This document shows, piece by piece, positions 47,702-58,755 of a stretch of 64,000 nt of DNA. The number at the start of each line of letters is the position of its first letter. The stretch's first letter is position 1. The position numbers and the translations under genes are program-made. The stretch spans positions 3,588,025 to 3,652,024 of the forward strand of contig CM023542.1 of assembly GCA_013350335.1 (NCBI GenBank), read 5' to 3'. The notes under the pieces were generated by a model. That model was given only the letters and a program-made list of their open reading frames with translations, was not told the DNA's origin and searched no databases. Source of the stretch: Chimonanthus salicifolius (Eukaryota > Streptophyta > Magnoliopsida > Laurales > Calycanthaceae).

Positions 47702-48125
47702 TGCATTTGTTTTACAATTTTCATCCAATCATAATGTTCATATGATAAATTTACTCTTTAAGGTTCTAAAGGTTTATCATCTGATGATCACTAATAGTCC
47801 TTTTAGAATGTTGATTAAATAATTCACCCACGGTAGGCCCCAAAAAATCTTAAATCAAAAGACATTCTCAGAAAATTCAGCATCTGTGGATTGGAGTATA
47901 GAATTCTTGTCAAATTTATTTGGGTTCTAAGAATTAAGAACCTATAGCCTTGCTATCATATGCTTAACCTATGAAACTCATGCGATGCTTTAGAATTGAC
48001 AAAAGAGAAGCTTTAAAGATAATAAAGATTCTTAGGCATATGGTGTAATTATAAAAGATTAATTTGCTTCAAACATGTAGAATCAGGCAATGCGATTTTC
48101 CAAAGCTAGGACGCATGTACCATGC
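47702..48125. other. Intergenic DNA, nothing recognised
   Basis: AT-rich non-coding sequence between a LINE tail and a hAT-like element. Confidence 0.4.
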
Positions 48126-48133
48126 ATTTATTT

Positions 48134-48964
48134 TAGGGTTGTTCCTCAGCCCGACCCAACCCAAAACCTGCACGAACCCCTTATTAACAAAGAGGTTTGA
48201 ACATATATGCTAATCCATCGGTTAGGCTAGATCTAAATTCTTGAGCCTATTTATATGAACAACATTGAAGCCCATGAAAATTCATCAGGACCCGCACATT
48301 TTGCCATTGTGTGCATTTACACACTTGGATCATTTTCCATTTTAAAATTTTATTTTGAGATTAAAAATAGATATGATGAACGACAAGTGAACCAAAATTG
48401 AACATAAAATTCAATTTTTAACTACTTGATCGTAATAATTGAAATGATCAAACGTCTTTAAGAATCACCGAGACTGCTAGTGTGTGTGTGTATATCTACG
48501 CACCGGGGAGTCATTTTTCATTTAAAAAAAAAATAATTAAAAAACTTATCATTCAAATTGAAAATAGATTGATGAACTACGAATGAGCAAAATTTGAGCG
48601 TAAACTTTAATTCTTAACAACTTGATCTTAATGGTCAAGATGATCAACACATCTTTAAGAATCACCAAGACAATAAGCGTCTGGTAGCTTGGACTACTAA
48701 GATCAAAGTGGTGAGAAATTGAACTTTGAGCTCAAATTTAGTCCATTTATAGTCATCTTGTCTACTTCCAATCTAAATAATTAGATTTTTTTAATAGTCT
48801 CAAATGGGACGGGACTCAGGCTTAGTGTTTTTCCAAACAGGCAGACTCAGATTCTAACCTGTAAAGCTCATCGGGCTTCAGGAAGGCTCAAGCTTCTGTA
48901 TATATAAACCGGGCTCGGACTTCTCTAGAGAATAGCTAAGCTGAACTGGGCCATAACAGCCCTA
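48134..48964. mobile_element. hAT-like element, 831 bp
   Basis: Flanks ATTTATTT (48126-48133) and ATTTATGT (48965-48972) differ at one base. Ends are TAGGGTTGTTCCTCAGCCC and, reverse-complemented, TAGGGCTGTTATGGCCCAG. The interior contains a diverged direct duplication (about 48350-48480 and 48550-48680, sharing tttaagaatcacc(g/a)agac) and an inverted partial copy near 48716-48790. No transposase. Confidence 0.72.
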
Positions 48965-49113
48965 ATTTATGTGAAGTGAGATTAAGGCATTTTTCTGACA
49001 AGATAGTCACTTTCTATCATGTGGGAATGGGATAGACGCTAATGCTAGCTACCTACTGGTCATGCAGAAGGATGGATAGTTCTTCAAATTTGACAGGAAG
49101 GCCATGACATCAA

Positions 49114-49206
49114 TTAAAACCTCGGCGATATATCAGCCGATATATATCAGATATCACCCGATATCAGTCGATACGTATCATATCGGCCGATATATGCAGG
49201 TTTTAA
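49114..49206. mobile_element. Small CGGCC-family fold-back fragment
   Basis: Ends ttaaaacctcggcgatat and (inverted) ttaaaacctgcatatatcgg enclose four ATATC(A/G)GCCGAT-like words in 93 bases. It looks like two inner ends of the family joined, or a very reduced copy. No TSD. Confidence 0.5.
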
Positions 49207-49639
49207 AACCGATATTATCTTCCCTGAATAGGAGACTCTGTAAAAGACCTCAAGAAATTCATACCAAATACAGATGGTTGTGTTCAACAAATTCTTGAAA
49301 ATCCTGGAATAAAATATTCAGCTTCTCTATAGATATCCCACTAGAATTATTTTCAAAGCTGCCACAAGTTTCCTATTGAAGAGAACGAACAGAAAATAAA
49401 ATAAAATATTAAAATTAACGAAACAGGGGATGTTCGAAACCTTTTTTATTGGTTTAGGAAGGGATCCTCATAAACACAATCATTTGTCAAGCATTTTCGC
49501 TAGAGAAAAATGTGTTTGTAAGATGGCCATACAGCCATCAAGAATTTATCAAAAGACGTTGAACCAAGATCAGTTCAGAATCATTTGATGGATAAAATGG
49601 AAAGAGAACACTGCAGGCCCATGAAACTTCTCATCACAA

Positions 49640-52600
49640 TCACTTTAATTTTGAAAAGAGTTTGGTTGCAACCTGCATCCAAAGTACAGCAAGCATAAGA
49701 CTGAAAAGAAAAAAAAATGTGAATATACATACACATGTACAGAATGAAACAGCAGGCTTACGCATTTGTCAATGCATGACCAGTAATCAAAATACTGGCC
49801 CGTACAGTGCTTGTGTCCAGTTTCATCACCTTGAATCCTCTTAACACATGCCTGTAATAATGTGAGACAGCTTGACTTCACTTAAAGCGCATTATATAAT
49901 ATATCAGTAACTGAAAATAGAAATGTTGGGTTCAAACATAATGACAAGAAGGCTTCAGATTCATCTGGACTCCACAAAACTCTCTTCTTCGTTTGTCTTT
50001 TTTTTTTTTTTTTTTGAGTGAAAATACAAATCATTTAAATTCAGAGAAAGTATCTACACAACAGAACCAAGCCCCCTTGGGCAGATCCTACGATCACCAG
50101 AAATATGTAAGCTATTTGAGAGGTGCAAACATATACATGTAGATCAAGGAATTAGAAAGTTGCACTAGACCACGATATAGTTGCCCAACTCCCACTGAAG
50201 TTATCCCCCAGAAAGCCTCAGAAGGGTCTGTCACCATAGCCAACTGAATATGTTTAGCTTAATTTTGTATATGGCTGAAGATCTGGTTGCTGCTATATCC
50301 TCAAACATCCTCCTGTTTCGCTCAAGCCAAATAAACCAATCAATTACTGAGGATACAAGTTTCCAAAGAACTTGGCTTTTCCTTGAGAAGGGCCCCGAAA
50401 CCGAATCTACTGTTAAGTGCCTGGAAAGAGGAAGGGAGAGCCCAACAGATGGAAAATGTCATGAACAGTCAACAGTTTCCACATTATTTCAACAGAGGCA
50501 GCACAACGGAGCAATGAAGGAAAATGTACGTCAACAGTCAATTAGTTTCCACATTTTTCCAACAGAGGTAGCACGCATAAGAGTAGGAAAATTTCTAGCC
50601 TTCAAATCATAAGGATTTTATAAGGAAAGAAATCCAACAAAAAACCTTTAGGCTTTTCACTTTAGGAGGTGCCACGAGTTTCCGAATAGCTTTGAAAGGA
50701 AAGAAAGGCGAGGAAGGAATCCAAGAATAGATACATTTACATGAAAACTAGATTTCTGATACATTTACATGAAAAGATAAGACTAGATTTCTTACTCCAC
50801 ACCCTTTATCACTTCTCCTACCAGAAGCATCAGTCCATTGATGGGAAAAGTAGAGCCTCCAGTTGAGGGTTTTCATGGTCCCAAAGGCTCCATCTAAAGG
50901 CAAGGTTCCAAATCACATTGCTTCCCAAGGTTTGAACACAGTTTCTTTTTTTGGATTTGAGATGGAAAAGAATCTGGCAGAAGTGGATTTTAGAGGTTGC
51001 ACTCCCCAAGTCCCACCCACAAATCTTCCCAAAAATAGATCCATGATACCCCACACACAGTTTCATGCCCTCCCTGACTTTATCTCCATTGCGAATAAGG
51101 GACCCACATCTATAATTCACTCTCCCTCCTGGGAACCAATCTCTTTCTACATCCCCAAACTTACAAGAGTAACAGCAATACTCAATGCCATGGAAAACAC
51201 CAAAACATCATCTCCTTGGATGGATCTTGCAGTCCTAAGTTGCATGGGTATTGGTGATAGTGTTGGGCGTTCAACATAGGTGCAGTGTGTTAGACTCAAC
51301 ATCATTATCAAATAATTTTAATTTTAATTTTAAATAAACATAAGGTGTGAAAATAACATTGATGGAAAATAATGTACTAATTTTACTCTATACAATCAAG
51401 TGACAAATATATCAACATTTTAATTAGGTTTCAAGGGAAGAAAGATGAGGTAATATTCACTCATCTTGGAAAACTATGTTAAAGCAATAAAAGATCGATG
51501 AAGAAACCGTCGAGAGTCTGACAGAGGTACGAGCATTTGACACAGGTGCAAATGTTCAGACAGGTGTGTCACACATTTTGAGGACTCCATGCAGCTTAGA
51601 ATGGATCTGTGATGTTTATTCATCATTCGAGAAATCCATGCAGAAGCTGCATGGATTGAATGGCCCAAAACGTAGATTTTGTAGTAGTAAAGGGGTAGAG
51701 ATGACCCAGGGACTAACTATGCAAATCCAAATATACTGGAATCAGTCCATTTGATTAAAATTTAAAAAACAAAAAACCTACTGGATATGCACAGGGTAGG
51801 CCAAAAGTAGGCAGGCTAGTGCTGTGTGAGAGAAGAAGTGGCATGTTAAAGGGATTTCTATAAATGATTAGGCCTGCAATGGCAATGCAACTGAGTGTTG
51901 GACAATAAAGAAAACACAAGTAGATTTGTATGTTTGATAAAAGAAAACTAAATGAGTGCAGAAGTTTAAAGGTTGCCTCAAACACAGCAGTCAAAAAGGC
52001 ACATGCACGACTTACACACAAAGAATTAGATGAGTGCCTTAAAGGAAGTTTAAAGGTTGCCTCAAACACAGCAGTCGAGGCAAAAGGTGCATGCATGCTG
52101 GCAGAGAGACAGAGGTTTGAAGTTGTGTCTTTGAACTATCCTCATCATATTAGTTTTAATAAAATAGGGAAATTCGTGTAGAAAATAGACTAAAAAATAG
52201 GAAAATAGATTTTAAGATTGCAATAGATGAGTTGGAAGGATCTGATCTACCCTTATCATATTTTTATTTAAAATAGAAAAATTTGTGAAAATAACTAAAA
52301 TTAGAAAAATTAATTTTATATTACCTTTAGTGAGTTTGAAAGATTTGACCAACATCTTTTATGTTAGTATCTAAAAATAGAAAGCTTTTGTGCAAAATTT
52401 GTGACATGAAGAAAAAGTTATCTACTATCAATTTTTGACCCATGAAACTCTGTGCGACGCACGTATTTCTTGCTAGGTTTTATACAATGTATTGGTCATA
52501 AATGAGAAATGTACTTCAGAAGTATACAGCCATTAATGTGATTAATCTTATTATCAAAGCAAAATTTTAAGACTTAAGTACTTCACTAATCATATTGCTT

Positions 52601-53672
52601 CATCAAAAACAAAAAAGCTTGATTACAGTTGGAAATTTTCCAAAACCTTGCTCAAAGGGTGTCTGATGTAGAACATGGGCCGCAACTGATTCATACATTG
52701 ACCCCATTTATCTTTATTTTTTTTTAGCAAGCCTGTTTGAATTTCTAAATTAATTTTATTTGTCTAGTTAGTTTCCTAATGTAACTAGGTTTCCTAATTA
52801 GCTTAGGATTTCCTTTTTAGTTAGTTTCCTAGAAATCTAGCTTTCCATTTAAATTTAGGTTACCTTCTTTATATTTTTATAAATAAAGAGAGATGATATA
52901 GTGTGGAGGGATATATACAACTCTCGATGGTGAACATGAAGAAATAAAATTGTTTATTTTTATCTTTATCTTCTCCTTCTCTTCTTCTTCCCAATCTCGG
53001 TGAAGACTAGGAACTTCATCTTGTTTAATTGGATCTGCTGGTGCACAATCGATCCGGCATCAAGTTATCACTTCCACTAAGACTTAAACGCACAATAATT
53101 GTGGTTGCAACTGAGCACCTTCAAACTTTTCCAGTTCTCTATAATTGTTGCTTCTTCTGCTTTATCTTTATGTATTTGCACCTCTGGTGCCTCTTTATCT
53201 ATTAATATATGAACCATTTCAAAAAAAAAACTGAGCACCTTCAAAGTTCAATTTATTCCACAAGCTCTTGTTCCACATTCATCTCTTGACACCATTTTTA
53301 GCACTGGGGAGTTGGCATCCCTTTCTTCTTTGTTGTTCTCCTTGTTCTAAGAATTAAAAATTTGTATTTGTCCTCGAATTACAAAATAAGTTCAATCTAC
53401 AACTTTTTCTTTTTTTGGCCTCTTCCAATTTTAACAGTAGAAACAATAGACAAAGATAAATTGCAGAAAGTAAAAAGATTTAGTCCAAGGAGCATCCTTA
53501 CCACTAGAAGCACTATTAGTAACAACAGCAGCATCAGTCCTAATAGTGGTAGTAACAGTAACAGTAAAGCTGCCGATGCTTAATTACCTGATACTCCAGT
53601 AAAGCCTTCACGCACTTTGGCTTGCAAGATTCCTCGAGATATTTTTTCTGATCAGAAACCTCCTCATCCGCC
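49640..53672 (-). CDS. QCR6: QCR6, hinge subunit of mitochondrial cytochrome bc1 complex
   Basis: Small intermembrane-space subunit of complex III that helps cytochrome c bind cytochrome c1. Exons on the minus strand: 53672-53588, 49851-49762, 49672-49640, all GT-AG and in phase. They give 68 residues plus an initiating Met that must be completed by an upstream exon: the first visible exon begins with one G before GCG GAT, so the preceding exon should end in AT. Sequence blocks: ADEEVSDQKKYLEESCKPKC, then VKALLEYQ, then ACVKRIQGDETGHKHCTGQY, then FDYWSCIDKC, then VATKLFSKLK and stop. Two CX9C spacings (C21-C31, C45-C55) plus C17 and C59 fit the disulphide-rich hinge fold. The total of 69 residues is the normal plant length. 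Intron 2 (49852-53587) is 3.7 kb and holds several retroelements. The first exon was not located; AT|GTAAGT donors exist near 57085 and 58085 but are only candidates. Confidence 0.92.
49998..51130 (-). mobile_element. 5'-truncated LINE in the QCR6 intron
   Basis: An 18-base T-run (49998-50015) is the inverted A-tail. Minus-strand translation has the end of a LINE reverse-transcriptase ORF, including FKAIRKLVAPPKVK, the conserved stretch before the zf-RVT domain, but with stops. It is in the same orientation as the host gene. Its 5' limit near 51130 is a guess. Confidence 0.6.
51962..52077. repeat. Direct repeat of 30 bp in the QCR6 intron
   Basis: agtttaaaggttgcctcaaa plus cacagcagtc occurs identically at about 51962-51991 and 52048-52077. 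An open frame spans both copies on each strand, but neither translation resembles a known protein. Confidence 0.7.
52664..53062 (+). mobile_element. LTR, 399 bp, probably solo, in the QCR6 intron
   Basis: Tips tgatgtag ... cggcatca match the TGATG...CATCA ends of the solo LTR at 32989-33614. TATA-like ttttataaataaagagag near 52890 and a CT-rich 3' part are in the expected places. The 5-base flanks (gtgtc, agtta) differ, so the target duplication is lost or one end is internal. Confidence 0.65.
53126..53228 (+). mobile_element. Severely 5'-truncated LINE insertion, 103 bp, 17-bp TSD
   Basis: A perfect duplication aactgagcaccttcaaa lies at 53109-53125 and 53229-53245. Only the last 103 bases of a LINE inserted: T-rich sequence, the hairpin GCACC-TCT-GGTGC (53178-53190), ctattaatatatgaacc and the A-tail. 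Confidence 0.9.
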
Positions 53673-53889
53673 CTAAATTGGAGAGAAATAGCCAATGTCA
53701 TATGCTAAAGTGTATGCCACTTATCAAGACTCCCATCTTGGGTTTAGTAATAAAAATGTTAAAACGACCAGCACTGGCAATGTAGCAAAGGGCACTCTAT
53801 TTTCTTCAGTGTCGAAGCAGCAGAATCCATGTTTGATATGCAGATATATGTCATGATTGCAATGAGAAAAAAGTGTTCTTTCTTTCTCC

Positions 53890-54860
53890 CTTTTTAGTAT
53901 TAATGATAACAGATTTTGTTAAATTACAAAAAAAATGGTAGAACAATAAATGTGGCCAAGGTCACAATAAGAGTATACAAGCCAATTGAACAGCCAAGAA
54001 AGCACCTAAACAAACACCTAAAATATTAACTATTCAGAAAGGTACATGGCATTTCTGAAAACTAAAATCAGCCATTGGACACCCAGTTTAGCTAAAATCT
54101 AAGCCTCCCCATTAACTTCATGTAGCATAATTGTGCCATTGGTTTATTCAGTTGCATCAGCCAGACACTGAGTAACTGCCACCTCTTGCACAACTAATTT
54201 CACAAGCAGAGTCCCCTTAAATGAGCAAAGGCCTCACTTTCAACCTAACAAGCCCCCCAACTTCCATTGTTAAAATCATCAACTACACAACATTGATTCT
54301 TCTATGTTGCACAAGGCTGGAGAAGCTAACAACAATTTATCTGCCATTAAGAATCAACATTCAATGTTTGTTGAGCCTAGGTTGACAGCAAGTCTTTTTT
54401 TTTTTAATGGTAACTTCATTAAAAGACACAAGATGTGCCAAAGAATAAAAAGAAAAAGTTTGAGTCCCCAAAACCAACTTTAGCCAGGAAGTCGACAACA
54501 CTATTCTGTGTGTGTGAAGGAGATCCCTCCATAACTACACAACCTAGAGGTTAAGCTTCTAGGATTAGACTAGAGGCCTTGGGCTCGACTCCTCTCGGGC
54601 TTACTTGATACACAAACCTTGCGGGGGGTTTGTATATCTGTGGGATTAGTCTCACCTCCAATGTGGGGTGGGGATACCCATTTTATCCAAAAAAAACTAT
54701 ACAGCCTCCTAATGTCCCTAACAATGTCTACCAGTTTCCACGGGGGTTCCTTTCTATTACTAGCAAACGTGATGACATTCACAGAATCACCTTCCAAAAT
54801 GAGGTTACCAACCCCAAATCTAGACCAGATCTGAAGAGCTCTCCTAGTCACTTACAACTC
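53890..54860 (-). mobile_element. Overlapping LINE remnants, minus strand, with RNase H fragment
   Basis: One tail ends near 53900 (aaatctgttatcattaatac) and another at a T-run near 54399-54411 (cttttaatgaagttaccatt inverted). The second has the hairpin GCACA-TCT-TGTGT at 54426-54438. About 54705-54851 encodes, in the minus frame, RRALQIWSRFGVGNLILEGD, then SVNVITFASNRKEPPWKLVD, the middle of a LINE RNase H domain like that at 60442-60858. A SINE interrupts it. Confidence 0.7.
54525..54698 (+). mobile_element. tRNA-derived SINE inserted in a LINE RNase H remnant
   Basis: A-box-like agaggttaagcttctagg and B-box gggctcgactcctc are about 35 bases apart. The body gggtttgtatatctgtggga, then caccccacattgg-type sequence, ends in ttatcc plus A8. 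It splits the RNase H-like frame of the surrounding LINE, so it is the younger insertion. Exact ends and TSD were not resolved. Confidence 0.65.
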
Positions 54861-54879
54861 CACCTCATTTGATTCCATG

Positions 54880-57800
54880 AGGCGTTGGCATGTTTTGGTT
54901 AATGAAAAAATAAAGAATAAGATTGTGGACGTTAAACAAAAGGACAATATGATTATAAATTATATTAGATAAACTATTAAATGTTATAAATTATGCCCCT
55001 CAATCCAAACTATGCAAAATTGATAAATAGGATTTGGTGCTTGATGGATGAACTCTTGCAATATCGACCTATCAAAGAGAATATAAATAAATGGGTGATA
55101 CTCTAATGGATGTATAAGGAATAAAAGTAATGAACAAAGAAGTACACATTAAGGATGTGGTTTTGGAGAAGGAAATAGATGGTGGAGCCATACTCAATTC
55201 TGCTCTAACAGAAGAAAAAATGAGGAAATGTCATCCAAAGATGATTTGGAAACATTCACATAAGACCAAAAATACCCTAGTAAGATGAGCCGAAGAATTG
55301 AAGTACAAGGTACTAAAAGGGGGAGGCTGACATTATAATCTATAGAGTGATGAAGAAAATTATCGTTGGTAAGGTTGCACAGGAAAGTAGAAGCTAACAA
55401 CAAGTAGATGGGACAAAGGAAACAACAAGAACAACAATGATCACGATAATGAGGAAGAAGATAATGGTGATAACAATGACGATAGTTTTGATTTGGCAAT
55501 AGCTAATATGTACCTTTAAAAAAAAAAATAGCTAATATGTACTTGTGACTTTAAAAGTGGGCAGAAAAAGACATATGACTAGTTTTTTTCCAAAACATAT
55601 AGAACGAAACCATTTTGCAAAGAAGCGAAATCATTCCCAAAAAAGAATTACTGCACAATAAACACTGTTGACTTTAGATGTTTATATTAAAAGCCTAGTA
55701 CTAAATAAGTGAGAGAGTACCCAAAGATAAATTGGTAGAACTTGAAAGGTCAAAGTGCAACAACTTTCAAATAAAGTTAATTGAAAATTGGGGGATTGGA
55801 ACCAAAGGATGAATCCTAATGAATAGTTAAATCCAATGGAAAGTTGTATTAAACAATCCACCTTAGATGCATTTAGAGAATCTAAACAAAAGAGGCATGC
55901 ACATCAAAAACATGGTGGTAGAATAAAAATATCATCCAAAAGAGCACTTGAAAGAATGAAGCATGTTTTAGTCACAGTTGGTAAGTGTTCATCGCTGGTC
56001 GGCTCATGAAAACAATTTGCCAAATCCAATTATAAGACAACCCTAGATAAATGGGACAAATAGTTTGAGGACGCTGATAATGATGCTGAAAGAACATTTT
56101 AAAGATTAACAAATGATAGTGCAACGATGAAGAATATGATTACCGAAAAATTTGAGTGAAAAAGTACAACTCAAAAAGCCAAAGCCAAATAGATTAGGCA
56201 AAGGATTTGATGATGACAAACTATTTAGCTATTAAATTTAGGTGCATACTATGAAACTTCAGGGAAGTAGTAATAGAGCAATGTCTAAGATAAAAATCTA
56301 CTGTTTCAAAGAACCAATTTAAGTCTATATTAGGTAGATCAACAACCAAAACCCCTTCCCCATTGAGGCAACTCATGGAAAAATTTAGAGGAAAAAGAAA
56401 ATTTACATATGGTTTTCATTGATTTATAGAAGACCAACAACAGTTTGGGTACATATTTCTCCAACTCAATTTCTATAAAGTTACACAACCTCCCAGCCCA
56501 CTTACCTTCTTTGAGCAAATGCCTCCTCTACTTCCACATTATCATTTAACACCCCTCAAATTGCCACACGCCAAGAGCCTATCATACTTCCAGTTTTTTT
56601 CTTTTTTGTCAAGCTACAATGCATCACCTTACCCTCCATCCTTAGAGCTTTGTTCATCGTCTAATCTTAGATCCATTTCTTCCCACTTGCTCTCCCCAAC
56701 CCATTATTGCACCTGATGGACCTACACAACCCATTGCATCAACTCTCCACCAAAGTAAACCTACAGTTTGACATTGTGCCCCATTTCTCACCTAAGGATT
56801 TTTTTCACCAAATCCATTGTCCTAGTCTTTACCTTCACATTCCTACTTAATTTGGAAGTAACAATCTTCATTACTAGCCTCCAGTCTCTCAAATAACTTC
56901 CATTCAAGGCCTCACAATACCCTCGTAATATCTCATTCCTCAACAAAACTAGAAAAAAAAAAAAAAATGAACCAGTAACTTCTTTCTCATTCTTAACTTT
57001 ACGAAAGAAAGTCATGACCAGCCACCCAATACCACAAGAAAGCTAATGAAAAGCTCCAAGGAGTTCCAAAGGGAGAAATCCACTTACATTGTTATCAAGG
57101 TTTACTACAGAGAGAAATGAATCAGACTAAAACAAGCTTGGTTTGAATCTATATCACACTAGCTCAAGCCAAATGTCTATCAAGTCAATTCAAGCTCAGT
57201 TGAAGATGACCTGAAAGTATTTAACCTGAGATTAAGTTTGAACTTGCTTGTAAATCAAGCTAAAGCAACCCAGTTCAAGATCGAATTCTAGTACACATCA
57301 AGCTTGAGCCAGCAATATCATTGTTCAAAATTATTGATCATTAATAATATCAATCATAGATTCAATGGGACAACCATAAAACAAAGGACCAAATCAACAA
57401 TATTATTGTTCAATGTTATCAATTACTGATGAATTCAATGGACAAACTTTAATAATGAAATACATGGGACAACATTAATAATGATATGTTGTCTACTCAT
57501 AAATGATCAACAAAGAGGATCATGTCCAAGGGGATTTGTCCAATAAAAGCCTTTAACCTTGAGAGGGGGCATGACAAGCACATGAAGCATATGAAAAAGG
57601 ACTGTGGGCTTCATGTGGGATCAATGAGAAGGGTGAAGATATTGTTGCAATAGAATTAAGACTCATAGTCATCTTGAAACATTGCAAATAACAGTTTTCA
57701 AGCTCCAGTAGCAAAATACTTGCCTACCCATCCCAAGGATGTGTCAGCTTTAGAAATGTGATTCAAACGCTAACAAGAATGTTTAAGGTCTTAACATGGC

Positions 57801-58345
57801 CCTCCATGTAAGCATCAAAGGGCTTTAGAGGTGTGAACCAAGACCCACATGGTAAGCATATAATAGGAACACAATTGAAGGATCTTCTTTGGGTACGGAG
57901 AAATGAAACAAAATGGTAAAGTGGATGATCTGATTGAGGAATCTTTTTGTGTTGCTAGCCAAGTAGATCAAAGGTAACCCTTGCCTGTAGCAATTCTTGG
58001 ATGCTCTCAAAGAGATTAGGGCTGTTTGGTCTTCATTGTGTTTGTCTATTTGGCACATAATTTTAGAGGCTAACATCATGGTTGACTTACATGCTACAGA
58101 GCCATCTTGGGTGTTATATCATATTTTTTTCCAATCTATTGGTATCTCTTTTACACCCACCCTCCGCCCCCCTAAAGGGGATGGTTGCCATTGTTTGGTA
58201 ACCTCATAACATCATAGATTAGCAAACATCATATCCAAAGTTGTGAAAATCAAATCGTATCGGAAAATCGTTCTACGGTGTGAATCGTAATCGTGTATCA
58301 GAAATCATAGAGTCATGAGATTCTTTATATTTTTTTCTAAAATTA
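54880..58345. other. Intergenic or 5' intron DNA of QCR6, no gene recognised
   Basis: No supported coding region. About 55420-55500 has an acidic Asp/Asn-rich frame without family resemblance. About 57300-57480 contains imperfect repeats of attgttcaa(a/t)(a/g)ttat. About 58000-58120 faintly resembles the end of a LINE RNase H frame (IWHIILEANIMVDL). The missing first exon of QCR6 may lie here. Confidence 0.35.
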
Positions 58346-58349
58346 TTCT

Positions 58350-58755
58350 CAAATTGTAAATGACTGATAGACCAATTGTCAGGGGCAATCTCCAATCCTT
58401 TGATGAGATTTGACTGCTTGGCCTGAGTCATGAGCCCATTAAGAGCTTCAACAACCAATGTGGAGAGAAATGGGGATAGAGGGTCCCCCTGATGTAAACC
58501 CCTGGTAGCACAAATTGGCTCTGTGGGTGAGCCATTCACCAAGATTGAGTAGGACGACTCTTGAAGACAAGCCCTCAACCATCTCCTCCATCTAGTACCG
58601 AAGCCCATCCTTCAGAAGAGATAGTCAACAAACTCCCATCTGACACGATCATAGGCCTTCTCCATATCCAGATTTAAAAGTACACCCCTTAGGCCATCTT
58701 TCCGTTTTGCGTGAACAAGTTCATTTGCAATCAATACCCCATCTAAGATTTGTGG
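58350..58755 (-). pseudogene. Inverted 5' segment of a LINE (reverse transcriptase, fingers/palm)
   Basis: Minus-strand translation from about 58755 reads QILDGVLIANELVHAKRKDG, LLNLDMEKAYDRVRWEFVDY, a stop, then [55 protein letters not shown], and ends at WSISHLQF (about 58350). These are consecutive plant LINE reverse-transcriptase motifs up to the residue just before the catalytic ADD box. The ADD box itself begins the neighbouring plus-strand segment. Confidence 0.85.

Noticed and set aside
51930..52181. 83-codon plus frame containing a repeated SLKVASNTAV
   Set aside because: The repeat comes from a 30-bp DNA duplication in an intron; no homologue is recognised and codon context is unremarkable.
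57997..58209. 70-codon plus frame as a LINE RNase H end
   Set aside because: The resemblance (IILEANIMVDL) is too weak and no A-tail or hairpin follows.
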